A stretch of 64,000 nucleotides of DNA, taken from NCBI GenBank assembly GCA_024195585.1, contig SWBL01000214.1, forward strand, positions 24,058 to 88,057, written 5' to 3'. The notes below the pieces were generated by a model. The model made no database searches. It saw nothing but the letters and a program-made list of their open reading frames with translations, and was not told the origin of the DNA. Of the stretch, positions 11,041 through 21,724 are shown in pieces. Both the position numbers and the translations under genes were made by a program. The number at the start of each line of letters is the position of its first letter. Positions within the stretch are counted from its first letter, which is position 1. The DNA comes from Aureobasidium sp. EXF-3400 (Eukaryota; Ascomycota; Dothideomycetes; Dothideales; Saccotheciaceae).

Positions 11041-12405
11041 TCCTGTCCACATGCCCGACTTTTGAGAGAGATACCCCTCTGACTACCCTTTCGGAGCAAG
11101 CTCCTAATGACATCAAACATGCAAGACTGAGAATCATAGAGGGGGACATCTTGAAGTTGGCTGCTGGACCGAATGAGTTTCTTGCAAACCTTCAGCCTAG
11201 GGTATGACTGATCTACGGTCGTTCGACTGTCAAAAGCTGACGAATCATCAAGTATCATTACATCGCTGTGCTCCAATGATTGTGTTGTTCCAAAATTTTC
11301 CATCTAGTGTCTCTGGATGGTACAATCTCCTACGTGGAATTGGCCACAAAGGCAAACATGCCGGAGGCCAAGCTCAAATCCGTCATTCGCATGGCCATGA
11401 CGACGAAAATCTTTTGCCAACTAACTTCTGGACATATCGCTTACACGGCTTGTTCGGCTTTGCTTGCAACTAACCAGAACCATCACAACTGGGCTGTTTT
11501 CATGTCTGATGTTTGCGCGCCCATTCCAGGAAACATGATTGATGCTCAGGTTGCATGGGCTTAGAGCCTTTGGAAGTCACAAACAGCTTATAACATGGCT
11601 TTCAATCACGACCTGCCATTCTTTGATTACTTGGGATAACACACTGAATGACACGAGCAGTTCGCATGTTACATGCGAGCAATTATGGAGAGTGACGGAA
11701 CTCATTTGAGACATCTTGTCAAGAAATTCGACTGGTAGAGTCTCGGCTCTGCAACAGTCGTGGATGTGAGTATCTCTCTCTTGCTTAGATATCTGGACAA
11801 TTGCTGATCGACATAGATCGGAGGCTCTTCAGGCCATGCCTCTGCTGCTCTGGCTGGGGCCTGTTCTAACCTCAAATGCATTGTCCAGGACCTACCAGAG
11901 GCCGTCAAGAACAGCGCTGCGACTTGTATTTCCTCGAATCCAAAGCTGGCAACATGGATCCAGTTTCAGTATCATAACTTCTTCAACGAGCAACCCGTGC
12001 ACAGAGCTGAAGTGTACTTGCTTCGAACGATCTTGCATGACTGGGCTTTCGACGACGCATTTAGCATCATCTCAAATATCGTCCCCGCTCTCAGACGAAG
12101 ATCGAAAATCATCATCATGGATACTGTTCTTCCAGAACCGGGGTCAATTCCTTCTGCTGCTGAGCGGCTACTTCGGGTTCGAGACTTCGACAATGATGCA
12201 GTTCTTCAATAGCCAAGAACGCACCATCGAGGACTGGCAAGCTATACTTAGGGAAGCTGATCCGCGACTGGGAGTTCAGGATGTGAATCAACATGTCGCT
12301 TGTTGTGGTGGGGTTGAAGAGGCGAAAATCGGTTTTGTATGCAACTATACTACTAGTCCAGCACACGTAAAAGAAGATCTGCGGCTTGTTATACGTCTTC
12401 TCTAG
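11041..12405 (+). pseudogene. Broken class I O-methyltransferase
   Basis: Consecutive homologous blocks read on the plus strand: LKLAAGPNEFLANLQP near 11150, LVSLDGTISYVELATKANMP near 11310, DLPFFDYLG near 11615, an intron-like stretch around 11767-11817, then the SAM-binding motif IGGSSGHASAALAG and HRAEVYLLRTILHDW near 12000. These are the N-terminal dimerisation part and the AdoMet fold of fungal polyketide-cluster O-methyltransferases. The frame is cut by TAG, TAA, TGA and TAG codons between 11560 and 11740, plus frame changes near the start and after 12200. Each stop could come from one C-to-T change, consistent with RIP-like mutation. It is divergent from the dead monooxygenase. Confidence 0.82.
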
Positions 12406-12954
12406 GTGCGACTTTTAGTCTCGATATCTTAGACCTTCGAGCCACACTCTGCGAGGATTCATTGGAACCACAGAAAACTAACCGCGGCGACCCCTAAACA
12501 CATCTTTCGCAAAATTGGTCCCAGATAGCAAGTTCGCCAAGGTTATAGCAGATATCGCAGTTTTCTGTTCGAGTCGGTTAGCTTGTGGAACGCAGGCTTC
12601 TTCTTCCCAAGGATTGAAGAATTAAGGGTCTAATCTGCCGACCAGAAAGTTGAAGGTCATGTTGTGATGTCGGCCACAGCGGTCAGAGGCTTCCTGCATA
12701 ACCTTTCCTCAATAGGTAAGTGGGGAAAGAGGGGTCCAATCTATCTTGACATGCATCTGCAGTATGTGCCTTGATTTTTACATCACTTCGGCCAAACGTG
12801 GATCCTTTCAGAGTACTGCGTCTGATCCTTCAAGTAGCCACCATTTACTCGAAACGGTTTACCGACATACATCCACCGGCCTATACGTCGGTCCAGTAGG
12901 TCTGACCAGGGCTGCTTTGAAAGCTCTAGCTGGAGATGCTAGTCTGGGGCTGAT
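12406..12954. other. Intergenic region upstream of the sulfotransferase
   Basis: No coding-like frame is seen. It presumably carries the upstream part of the sulfotransferase promoter. Confidence 0.4.
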
Positions 12955-12962
12955 TATATAAG
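12955..12962 (+). promoter_or_regulatory. TATA-like box of the sulfotransferase gene
   Basis: TATATAAG lies 58-65 bp upstream of the sulfotransferase ATG, a normal position for a fungal core promoter. Confidence 0.45.
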
Positions 12963-13019
12963 AGAAGAACATGACCAGCACTTTCATTTTGCGACACACA
13001 GACCCATCAAATTCACACA

Positions 13020-13970
13020 ATGCCGTCCATCACCACTACCACCAATCAGAGCATTCAATGGCCTATCAAGACTTCTGAATTCCAAAATCATGCAATAGAC
13101 TCGACACGATGGAATGACTTCCCCTTCCGCGATGACGATGTCATCATTGCGAGTTGGGGCAAATCTGGTACGACCTGGATGCAGCAGATTGTCTCTCAAC
13201 TCATCTTCCAGGGTTCCGAAGATGCGCCTATCCATGAAGCATCGCCCTGGTTGGACCTCCGACCCTTACCCGAAGGATTTGCTACTGGCTTGCTCGAAGC
13301 GCAAACCCATCGTCGCTTCATCGAGACGCACTGTCCACTGGAGAATCTTGTCTACAGCCCAAAAGCCAAATACATCTTCTGTGCTCGCGACGGAAGGGAT
13401 GCTATCTGGAGCATGCACAACCATCTCTTTCATGCTACCCCGGCTTTCTACGAGATCATGAACGATACACCAGGCCGTGTTGGCCATGCTGCCGAACGGC
13501 CTCAAGCGGACATTAGAGAATACTTCCTCGATGTGATTCAAGTGGATGACAGACCAACGATTACCTATCCCTTCTGGAACGTCATTCGTGGCTGGTATGC
13601 CGCGAAAGACACGCCGAACTTGCTCTTCGTTCATTTCAACGATCTGAAGAAAGATCTCAGCGGCGAGATCCAACGCATTGCAGACTTCTTGAACCTTGAA
13701 GTGACGCAAGAAAAACTGGCCCATATCACAGGGCATTGCACCTTCGAATATATGAAAGCAAATGCCAAGAAAGTGAGTCCTGAGCAGGCTCCGATGATGT
13801 GGGAGAATGGTGCCGAAACTTTCATCAACAAGGGAAGCAACGGCAGATGGAGAGATGTACTCACCAAAGATGATATCAAGCTCTACGAGGACAAGGCGAA
13901 CTCGGAACTCGGAGAGGAATGTGCAAAGTGGCTAGCCGAGGGTGGAAGAGTACAAAAATATCAGATGTAG
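13020..13970 (+). CDS. Cytosolic-type sulfotransferase
   Basis: Uninterrupted 316-residue frame, the usual length of soluble sulfotransferases (Sulfotransfer_1). It has the 5'-phosphosulfate loop WGKSGTTWMQQ near residue 43 and the 3'-phosphate-binding segment YIFCARDGRDAIWSMHNHL near 115. LLFVHFNDLKKDLSGEIQRI and the C-terminal GSNGRWRDVLT (GxxGxW type) follow. No signal peptide or membrane segment is visible. It would transfer sulfate from PAPS to a hydroxyl or amine; the acceptor cannot be told. It is intact although its left neighbours, the methyltransferase and monooxygenase, are dead, so it either has an independent role or is the survivor of a tailoring cluster. Confidence 0.9.
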   Translation: MPSITTTTNQSIQWPIKTSEFQNHAIDSTRWNDFPFRDDDVIIASWGKSGTTWMQQIVSQLIFQGSEDAPIHEASPWLDLRPLPEGFATGLLEAQTHRRFIETHCPLENLVYSPKAKYIFCARDGRDAIWSMHNHLFHATPAFYEIMNDTPGRVGHAAERPQADIREYFLDVIQVDDRPTITYPFWNVIRGWYAAKDTPNLLFVHFNDLKKDLSGEIQRIADFLNLEVTQEKLAHITGHCTFEYMKANAKKVSPEQAPMMWENGAETFINKGSNGRWRDVLTKDDIKLYEDKANSELGEECAKWLAEGGRVQKYQM

Positions 13971-14501
13971 AGCACCCAGATATTTACAAATCGACTTTGT
14001 CATCAATTTGTAACGCATGCGAAAAGCTGCGCCTGTACAAGCTGCGCTAAGTCACAACCTCGCAAGGTGCCAAACATAATCATAGCGATTCTAGTGCAGT
14101 ATTCTGACGAAGGATACAGCTTCCACAAAGAGAACCTATCTCGATGGCTAGACTCGCATTTGAATTCTGATTATGCACAAAATAGCTTATGTTAACTCTC
14201 AGAGCTTGAGATCGTATCAAGGCTAAGGACGTGTGAATGAAGACTAGGCTCGAATCACCAGAGCCAGAAGAGAATCTTCATCAGACATCGCGCTGGGCAA
14301 GATTGATATTTTGATTGCTGGTATCGATGCCCGCAAAATGAAAAGTCCCTCTGTCGGTCGCTTGCCGTATAAACTGGCTCTCGAGTCAAAAAAGCACGAT
14401 TGTAGCGTGCCATCAATCCTGTCGTTCCACTGTATGACTGTTTCCACGCAATCTTGACTCCTGCCAAATATGATCTAGCACCCTTTGCTTACCGCTATTG
14501 C
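13971..14501. other. Intergenic, no gene recognised
   Basis: Region between the convergent sulfotransferase and cyclase genes, containing their 3' ends. No domain is recognised in the short frames. Confidence 0.45.
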
Positions 14502-15833
14502 CTATAATATAGCGATTGCATTAGAGGTACTACCAATTCCCCCTACACTTATGATTAGAATCGGCAGATTTTCTTGTGCAAGTAGCCTCTGTTTACCTGT
14601 CACGTTGTTTGGAGCACTAGTGAGCATAAAGATCCAACGTTTCTCTGTTGCGCAAGCTTCTGCTAGCCTTTCAAGGTCCCAGAGCTCTCCAATAGGCACA
14701 CCCCAGAGAGCAAGGAGATGTTCGTGTAGATAGTAACCTGTAAGTTTGTATGAGCACATTTATGTTACTAGGTACAAGGATGTCTTACTTTCATGAGATG
14801 GCCAAGCTTCAAAAGCTGGATTGTCCGCAGCCACTGCAGAAAAGTAGGAATTGTGGAGGAAGTCAAGCATCTCCTCACTCTGACCCACTCCAATGTAGCG
14901 TTGCCCGTCTTCTGGACCGAATTTTGGTTCGGCAAGATGATGAACAGCGCGTTCTTCCTCGGGGATAGAGCGACAGTGTTTCATGAAACCCGTCCGCACC
15001 AAGAGAATGTCGCCGACTTCGATGTCACCCCCATCTTCCTTTCTACGCAGGTCCAATTCCTGCATCTTGCCGACCTCGACAAGCGTTTCGAATGAAATGC
15101 TGTAGTTCTCGTACATTGTCGGCATGATGTTGTTGAGCTCGGCGTAACGAGCGAAATCCAACAGGAGGCCTCTCCCGACGATCCCGTGCTCAGCCCAAGC
15201 ATGTACACCACACCTGGATGAGGCGTGCGGACCTTGGATATCCGCCGCTGTGGTCTTCACTGGCGATTTAGCTTGCATTCTTATATATTACAGGAATCGA
15301 TAGCACACCTTGTTGTAAAAGTATCCGGAAGCGACATGACCAAACTAGATATGTGAGCGGCTTAGTGATTTTACTTTGGAACAAATGCTACCCACGTGTC
15401 TGAAGCCATCCCACTGGGAGCCTGTTTGGGGGTTCAACTCATAGCTTTCGTCGAAAGCATGTCCATCAAGCCGGACAATGCGGTGTTGAAATGTTTGACG
15501 TCCGAAACATGGTGGTGAAGGTGCGTCGAACGGAATGCTGTAAACGAGGCTCAAGACGAAATACGTGCAAGAATGCGCGATTGACTTACTTCAAAGGAAT
15601 GACTTTGCCACTTCGTATATGCGCAGCTGCAGCGCGTACTCGCTCAGGCGTCTGCAGATTCAAGCGACCAAGCTGTTTTGACTTTAGCGCATGCGAAACA
15701 TCGGTCATCTGCAGCGTGGTTCCCAAACCTGATCTTCCGGGCCCCAGAACCAAGCAGAACCCGCAGGCTCATCTTCCTGTGGGGCCAAGGCATCGCGAAG
15801 TGGCAACTCAGCTACAGATTGTCGTCCTGCCAT
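14502..15833 (-). CDS. Putative cyclase/metal-dependent hydrolase (PF04199)
   Basis: Seven exons: 15833-15726, 15672-15590, 15537-15396, 15344-15309, 15254-14789, 14737-14597 and 14542-14502, giving 338 residues. Introns are 51-54 bp. Splicing restores the family order GSAWFWGPEDQ-LGRLNLQTPERVRAA, QWDGFRHFGHVASGYFYNK, HAWAEHGIVGRGLLLD, GDILLVRTGFM, FEAWPSHES and a C-terminal YYLHEHLLALWGVPIGELWD. The family includes kynurenine formamidase-like enzymes with a metal site of His/Asp residues (the HxGTHxDxP motif is degenerate in this fungal branch, here QWDGFRH). The fungal homologues have no settled substrate. In this context it could open a lactone or dehydrate a sugar-acid intermediate, which is inference. 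Three CGGCCGAT copies lie upstream. Confidence 0.85.
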
Positions 15834-15927
15834 GATCATGTGGTAGAGTGATGTAACTTGCAAGATCAAAATCCTATGCTGAGAGTTTCCCAAGCTGGGT
15901 TCGTGATTGATTAATACATGGGGAAAG

Positions 15928-15985
15928 CGGCCGATAAACAAGCAGGCGGCCGATCACCGCAGTCACCGGCCGATGAGGGCGGCCG
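15928..15985. promoter_or_regulatory. Tandem CGGCCGAT array upstream of the cyclase gene
   Basis: CGGCCGAT occurs at 15928-15935, 15947-15954 and 15967-15974, in the same orientation, starting 19 and 20 bp apart, about two helical turns. A fourth core CGGCCG is at 15980-15985. The array is 95-152 bp upstream of the cyclase start. CGG/CCG triplets are the usual half-sites of Zn2Cys6 regulators. The same 8-mer is found in the two divergent promoters at 21.5 and 28.05 kb. Confidence 0.7.
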
Positions 15986-16738
15986 CTTCCATACTCCCGG
16001 CCATCAACAGGTCTTTCTTTCCGACTGAGAAATTGAGGCCATGGGATATGTGCTATTCTTCGGTATCTCTAGACCACTCCAAGACCTGCCGTAATCGCCG
16101 TATTCTTGATATAATATCTACATATGGATGGCTCGCTCTTGAGCTGTCTACCAAGGCGATCTTGCGCTCTCACTTAGATAGTAGCGTCGATCTTGGTTCA
16201 GTAATGAGGGAGTCTGCTTTCAATGCAGAATCAAGCAATTCAAGCATTGAATTAGCGATATGGGTCCAAAAAATGTTCATAGCAAATTTACGGTACCGTT
16301 AGATGCGCTCGACGATAACCAAGAGCTGGCGGCAGCAACGATCATGCTGCTCACAGGAGCTTGTAACCAAAGCTAGCGTAAATAGTCTATGGTATGATCC
16401 TCGCCTTACTCAAAGGACGTGTATGAGTGAGACTCGGACTATACTCTGCAACATCACGGTTGAGAACTGGCCGTTGCATTTCAGCGATCGGTCAAATTGT
16501 TCAGGCTCTTTTCGAGGAACAATTGAAACACCTGGAAATCACATCAAATATCGAAAAACATCGTCACGCGTTGCTATGTTCCCTAAAACCTGTTGAAATT
16601 TCTCAAGTCCCTGGTCGCCACACTCCCTCCATCTCTGCAAGCTTCCCATAGCGAGTGATCTCTTCCCCCCGACCTTCACTTCGAACAATTTGCTCAACTT
16701 GGTGGACCAAAAGACGCAGTGCGCCGAGATGGATTCGC
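15986..16738. other. Intergenic, no gene recognised
   Basis: Short frames only; no domain recognised. It lies between the cyclase promoter array and the 3' end of the sugar transporter. Confidence 0.45.
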
Positions 16739-18883
16739 TTAGTCGAAGTTGTAAAGGGTTCTCCTCGGGATGTCCTGTCGTAGGAGAATCCTGCGCATGT
16801 TGTTGGGAATCTCGGATAAATGCTGCACGGAGGTCAGTTGGTCTCCATCACTAGATCCAAGTTATGAGTTAATGGCTTACGTGCTTGGCATGTTCCTGCA
16901 TTGGCACTTCGAATACCTGATCTAGCTCCTCTGCAAATACCTAGTTAGTTGTCAGAAGCCTTTGGAAAGCCATAAAAGGAACTTACCCAGAGTAAAGGCC
17001 TTGGTCTCTGGCAAGAAGAAGTAGATTGCCACATACAGGACCGCATTCCAAGCTGCGTACCAAAAGAAGGTTCCGGCAGGTCCAAAGCTGTGTAACAATG
17101 AAGGGAACGAAAGACCGACGATTGAGTTGAAGAACCAACAGACAAAGACAGCCCAGCTCATGCCGAGATCGCGGACTGCAAGCGGGAATGCTTCTGCGCT
17201 GTACACAAAAGGAACAGGTCCCTCTCCAGGACTGTAAGCGATGACATAGAGGTAGATGCCAGCAGCGACGACGCCAAGTTTTGTTGTCTGATCGTTGATG
17301 TAAAATGCACCTGCGGTAACGCATAAGAAGAGTGCCATGAAAGGAAAGGTCCAGAGTAGAAGACTGCGTCGCCCGTAGACGTCGATGGTTCTGATCGCAG
17401 GCAGGGCGAAGAGGAAGTTCAGCATTCCGAAGCCCCAGGAGGCAAGCAGGGCATGTGTTACGGTAGCCCCAGCTTCGGTGAAGATTGTGGTAGAATGATA
17501 GGACACGATGTTGACACCACAGAACTGCTGGGCAAACATCACGATGAAGGACCCGATCGTGGCGTTACGGTTGCGACGAGCCTTGAACAGTTGTAGGATC
17601 GAACTGCTGTGTGCGATATCGCCAGTAAGGACCTCTTCCTCCTGTTGTAAGAGCATGTGTGTGTAGTACAGATCTCTTGCGGCCTGGATATCGGAGTTTC
17701 GTAGTTTCCGCAAGGCGCTTAACGCATCACGGTAACGACCTTTTTGCATGAGCCAACGAGGAGACTCGGGATTCGTATAGGCCACAGCTACAACTATAAG
17801 CGCTGGTATAGCTGGTACAGCGAGCATCAATCGCCAGTTCAAACCAACAATACCATTGGTATCGGGAACATGGTAGAACGCCAAGCTGAAAGCGGTTCCT
17901 AGCATAATTCCAAATCTAAAGGCAGTCAGCGTCTTTGAACAGTGGCAGGAACCAGAGGTATGGAACAGATCGAACTCACGCTACCCAGGTCTGCCAACTC
18001 ATTGTCAGAGCACCTCTTATCCTAGCAGGAGCTGATTCGGCTGCATACACACTGAGCGTAGCACTCTTTGGCCCAATACCGAGACCCAAGACTACTCGAG
18101 CTATAACCAATTCCCACTACGATTGCATTGTTTGTTAGCATCAACAAGGTTCCGGACGGCATCTGTAGCGCTTACACAGTTGTTGCAAAAAGCCGAGGCA
18201 AAGCAAGCAGCGAAGCAGAAGACGCCTGTGATAAACAAGACTCCTCGGCGACCGAACCACTTGTTCAACGGTGCGTTCAACCAGACGCTGAACAAGGCAC
18301 AGCAAAAGTATGGTGCACTGTTGACCACGCCCAGCAACCATGCGTTCTTTCCGCCGCCCGCGATGCCGAACTGCTTTGGCATGAACAGATTAGCACCATT
18401 GATGGACACTAGATCCATACCATTGACTGCAGCACCAACACTACAGAAAATGATCATTCGATAGAGGGCCATTGGTTGCCTCCATTCTGGCTGTAGTTAG
18501 CAAAAGCCGTTTGCTGGATCGGAAACCATACTGTGCAGTTGTTCATCGCGCAAGCTTTGTTTCTCAGTTTCGCTTAGACAGGGTATAGTCTCGAATGCTG
18601 TTGCCTGATAAGCAAGACGAAATCAGGTCAAGATGAATCATTCTCTCTTACTAGATTTGCTACGTGCAACGAATGCACCCTTAAGTAGTAACTCCTTGTG
18701 CTCCTCCAGTCCGTATGTTGCAGCAAATGCAGTGATGTCTGCCTATTAGAATTTCTTAATACGTGAAGGCATAAGACAACCATATGTCACTACCTCTAGC
18801 GCCGCATCGGACATTGCGTCCAGGTGATTGTTGCGAGCGGTCTCATGGTATTCCACGGCGATATCTTTTGCGTTAAAAGACAT
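16739..18883 (-). CDS. MFS sugar/polyol transporter
   Basis: An eight-exon model starts at the ATG at 18883 (MSFNAKDIAVEYHETARN) and ends with a TAA at 16739. The largest exon has GLNWRLMLAVPAIPALIVV, PESPRWLMQKGRYRDALSAL, FAQQFCGVNIVSYHSTTIF and a C-terminal FLPETKAFTL. Splicing yields the EELDQVFEVP tail and, upstream, NKWFGRRGVLFITGVFCFAA and VLGLGIGPKSATLSVYAAES. These are sugar-porter signatures (PESPRWL, G-R-R, PETK), and the GPKSA version resembles fungal myo-inositol-type porters. About 12 transmembrane helices and plasma membrane location are expected. It lies head-to-tail with the cyclase on the same strand, in the middle of the proposed catabolic block, and probably imports the pathway substrate. 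Confidence 0.88.
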
Positions 18884-19130
18884 AGTGTGACAGTTGATAA
18901 GAGGGCAATTTTGGATCGAAGCTGGTTGTACTGAGACTCTAGATGCAAAATCTTGACAAGATGGAGAAGCAGTATGGACTGGCGCCATACACTCGTGAAT
19001 TTATGGTCTCGCACCGGCAATCCGGGCCTTGCCACAGCAGGGGCCGGATGGAAGCATCGCTAAGAGGGTTTAGTAGTACCGGCTGCTAGGAGAACCGGTC
19101 AACTGGGAGATGGGTGGCTGTATGCGCAAC
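18884..19130 (-). promoter_or_regulatory. Upstream region of the sugar transporter
   Basis: It is rich in CCGG words: gcaccggcaatccggg near 19011-19026, ggggccggatgg near 19040-19051 and aaccggtc near 19093-19100. None is the exact CGGCCGAT word, but GGCCGGAT is close to it. Possible weak regulator sites. Confidence 0.3.
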
Positions 19131-19860
19131 TTAGCTAAAGCTTAAACAGTGCCTACTCAAATCTCCAGATTCAACAAGTCCACGACTGGGGGTATTGAAA
19201 TGCGGAGAGCGCGGAGACGTGCGGAGAAGGTTCACTTGAGAGCGTTCAGGCCGCGAATTACGGGTCTGGAAGAACCAAACTTCTACATTCTTCTTCCAGA
19301 CTGAGCGGGGAAGAAACAGCATAGTACCGAACGGCCGGGCTCCGGGTCCGGTCTTCATATAGTCAGGAATGGTCAGGATGATTTCACCATCGGCAAGTCC
19401 AGAAGCTTTCAACCATACCATCATGTCGACTGCGACTCGAGGGTATCGTCTAGAATCTACCACTGATCCTGTATATGATTAAAATATGCTTTGTATGATG
19501 GAAGAGATATACCGCGACTTGCTGGTCGTTTTGAGTCTGACAAAGTATCCGGATCGTGACAATATCTCCTTGCACTCATGATGTGGCAAAAGCGACACAC
19601 AAATTCTACAGCCAGCAACCACACGTGCAGCCTCGTCAATCTTTTGCTTAACGTTTCTCGTGAGCTCCTTAGCGTATCTTCACTTACTCCGATTGCATCG
19701 AAAGCGCCATACCAGATTGAAAGAAATACACACCAAGGATCATGCTTAGGGACTAGGAACAAATCACATGAAGTATCTCACAGTGGGAATGATTCTGACT
19801 ACTGGCAGCCACATGAAGATGTGAATGGCATATGGTATTTCATGGTAACACACCATGGTG
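19131..19860 (-). other. Coding-like minus-strand exons, product not recognised
   Basis: Several minus-strand stretches look translated. One, near 19640-19520, contains IDEAARVVAGCRICVSLLPH and KEILSRSGYFV. Another, near 19460-19250, contains YPRVAVDMMVWLKASGLADG and GARPFGTMLFLPRSVWKK. A third, near 19860-19780, contains YHEIPYAIHIFMWLPVV. GTAAGT and GTGAGA donors lie between them, but I could not join them into one clean frame, and I recognise no family. Either this is a gene whose splicing I have not solved or a decaying one. It sits between the transporter and the Gfo/Idh gene on their strand, so it could be another enzyme of the block. Confidence 0.35.
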
Positions 19861-20023
19861 TTTCGCGAGTGTGCATATATCTTCAACCATGATCGACGTG
19901 AGGCATCAGTCTAGCTCCATGCTGGTGACTCGAACATTGACTGGATTGACTCATATTCACTTCTGACATAGATCATCTTCGGCATGATTGCGGGATATGA
20001 GAAAAACCTTTGCCAGTTGTCGA

Positions 20024-21380
20024 TCACTGTCTGACTCCCTGGCGGCGCTTAATGGTCGACTCCTCGCTGGCGTCTCGTATCCGCCAAGTAAGCTCATAAG
20101 TTTTGCAAGCATCTTCGTAAGAAGATAAGATGGATGCAGCTTCGAAAGGTTCGTTGCTTGGCTCCTTGCTAACGCCTTTGCGAGCTTCGATAGAGTTCAG
20201 CAGTACAGCGAATTCTGCATAGAATGGGTCGTCGTGAGGGTATGTGTACGTCTTTTCAGCCTCACTCTCGGGGGAACTGTGAGAAGTGAGTGATAGTTCG
20301 TTAATTGAGTTTGAGAACACTCACCGGATATGCAAAGTCGGAGTAGTGTAGAGATCCACCAGGCGTAATTGGTAACCATCGCCAGTGATGATGATTTCAT
20401 TCGAGTATCGAATTCCATGCAGCGCGATATTGTGAGTCAGAGTACCGAGCGCACCACTTTCATATTTCCTGGAAGACTATCAGCGAAAGTCATTTCTCCC
20501 CAAGGCAAGATCAATCACCAAAACGCAGTGGTGGCACGAGGAATTCTATCCTCTTCAGAGATAATCGACTCATCTACAGCCATACTGGATAAGGAACCGG
20601 ATTCTTCATCGTATTCGAGAGCAAGAGCATTGACTGTGGACAGCTCAACTTCCCCGCCGATGTATCGACATAAGTCAGCAAAGTGAGTGGCCTGCTCCAC
20701 AATTGGTCCACATTGCTTTGCTTTGTCCCACCAGTCGATCTTGCGGATCTTGGAGTACGCACAGGTGTACCGTGCGCCTATGGTTTGGATCCTGACCTTT
20801 TCTTGTTTGATCAAGGTGATGGCGTGCTGCACGACCTTCAGATACCGGAGCATGTATCCCACTGACACGGCGTTACCAGATGCAGCAAGAGCTTTCACTA
20901 CGGGGAAAGACTGCTCGGGTCTCGCAGTCGACACGGGCTTCTCTGCAAAAATGGTGCACGCCGAGCCAAAAGCGGCGATGATCTGCAGCTCGAGGTCTCG
21001 TCCAAGATGCTCTGTGCCGCGGTAGTAGGGAGGAGATCCAAGGACAACAAGATCAGGCGACAGGTCACTTTTCGCAAGACCGAGTTTGGCATCTTCTACT
21101 GAATGGTATTGCTGAGCTCCTACGTAGCAGGGTGCAGCTAGAGAAGACTGTTTCTGCTCCAGCACTTGAGTAACACGTTCGATCGACGGATCCACAATAC
21201 CGATGACCTGCAAGTTTGCGCCGAGGCGGTTCTCGATTCTCTGAGAGTGATTCCAAAGGACATTGTCATTTCCAAAGGCGATGTTTCCCTTTTTCTGTCA
21301 GTTGAATGTCGTCTTTGAAATCGCGTCCTGAAGCTCACAGCGCCGACGAAGAGGACGGTGATCTTGGCAGTCTGTTCCAT
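20024..21380 (-). CDS. Gfo/Idh/MocA-family NAD(P)-dependent oxidoreductase
   Basis: Four exons: 21380-21339, 21288-20519, 20468-20325 and 20276-20024, giving 402 residues with 48-50 bp introns. Splicing the first intron builds the Rossmann loop FVGAGNIAFGNDN. Then come VIGIVDPS, VVLGSPPYYRG, the family hallmark IFAEKPVSTARPEQ near residue 125 (EKP with the active-site Lys), and IDWWDKAKQCGPIVEQATH, in which Asp and His are the usual catalytic positions. The C-terminal part has HDDPFYAEFAVLLNSIEARK and ILSSYEDACKTYELTW. Family members oxidise or reduce sugars, inositols or sugar acids at a hydroxyl. The gene is divergent from the tartrate/isopropylmalate-type dehydrogenase across a 344-bp gap with a palindromic regulator site. 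Confidence 0.88.
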
Positions 21381-21724
21381 TGCTATCGAAGTGTTTCTTG
21401 GCTGTTTTTGAGGCTTTCGATGTTTTCGACGTGTTCAAGGTGGCTAGCAAGCACAAGAGTAATATATTCAGGGCTATCGTCAGCAGTGGTCTGAACAATT
21501 GTCATGTGAAACGGTCGCAACTGACGCCGGCCGATTGCCCTATGCGATCGGCCGGTGGTTCTACGCCGGTTATCCGAATCCGGGCTCGGCTGTTCACCCA
21601 ACCAGCGGAGCTGCTGTTGAGCTTCAACAACAATTTGATGAAGAGCCCAGATAAACTGCGTGACGCTGCCAGCATCATGAAGTTTATCATAACTCACACG
21701 CTCAGAAGCTGAGGAAAGGAAGAG
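21381..21724. promoter_or_regulatory. Bidirectional promoter with CGGCCGAT inverted repeat
   Basis: CCGGCCGAT at 21527-21535 and its exact complement ATCGGCCGG at 21547-21555 form a perfect 9-bp inverted repeat with an 11-bp spacer. It is about 150 bp from the Gfo/Idh start and 170 bp from the dehydrogenase start. A symmetric CGG-containing site suits a dimeric Zn2Cys6 regulator. Confidence 0.75.

Noticed and set aside
10461..12405. A single fused methyltransferase-monooxygenase gene like CTB3
   Set aside because: The two coding regions are on opposite strands with separate starts, so they were two genes here.
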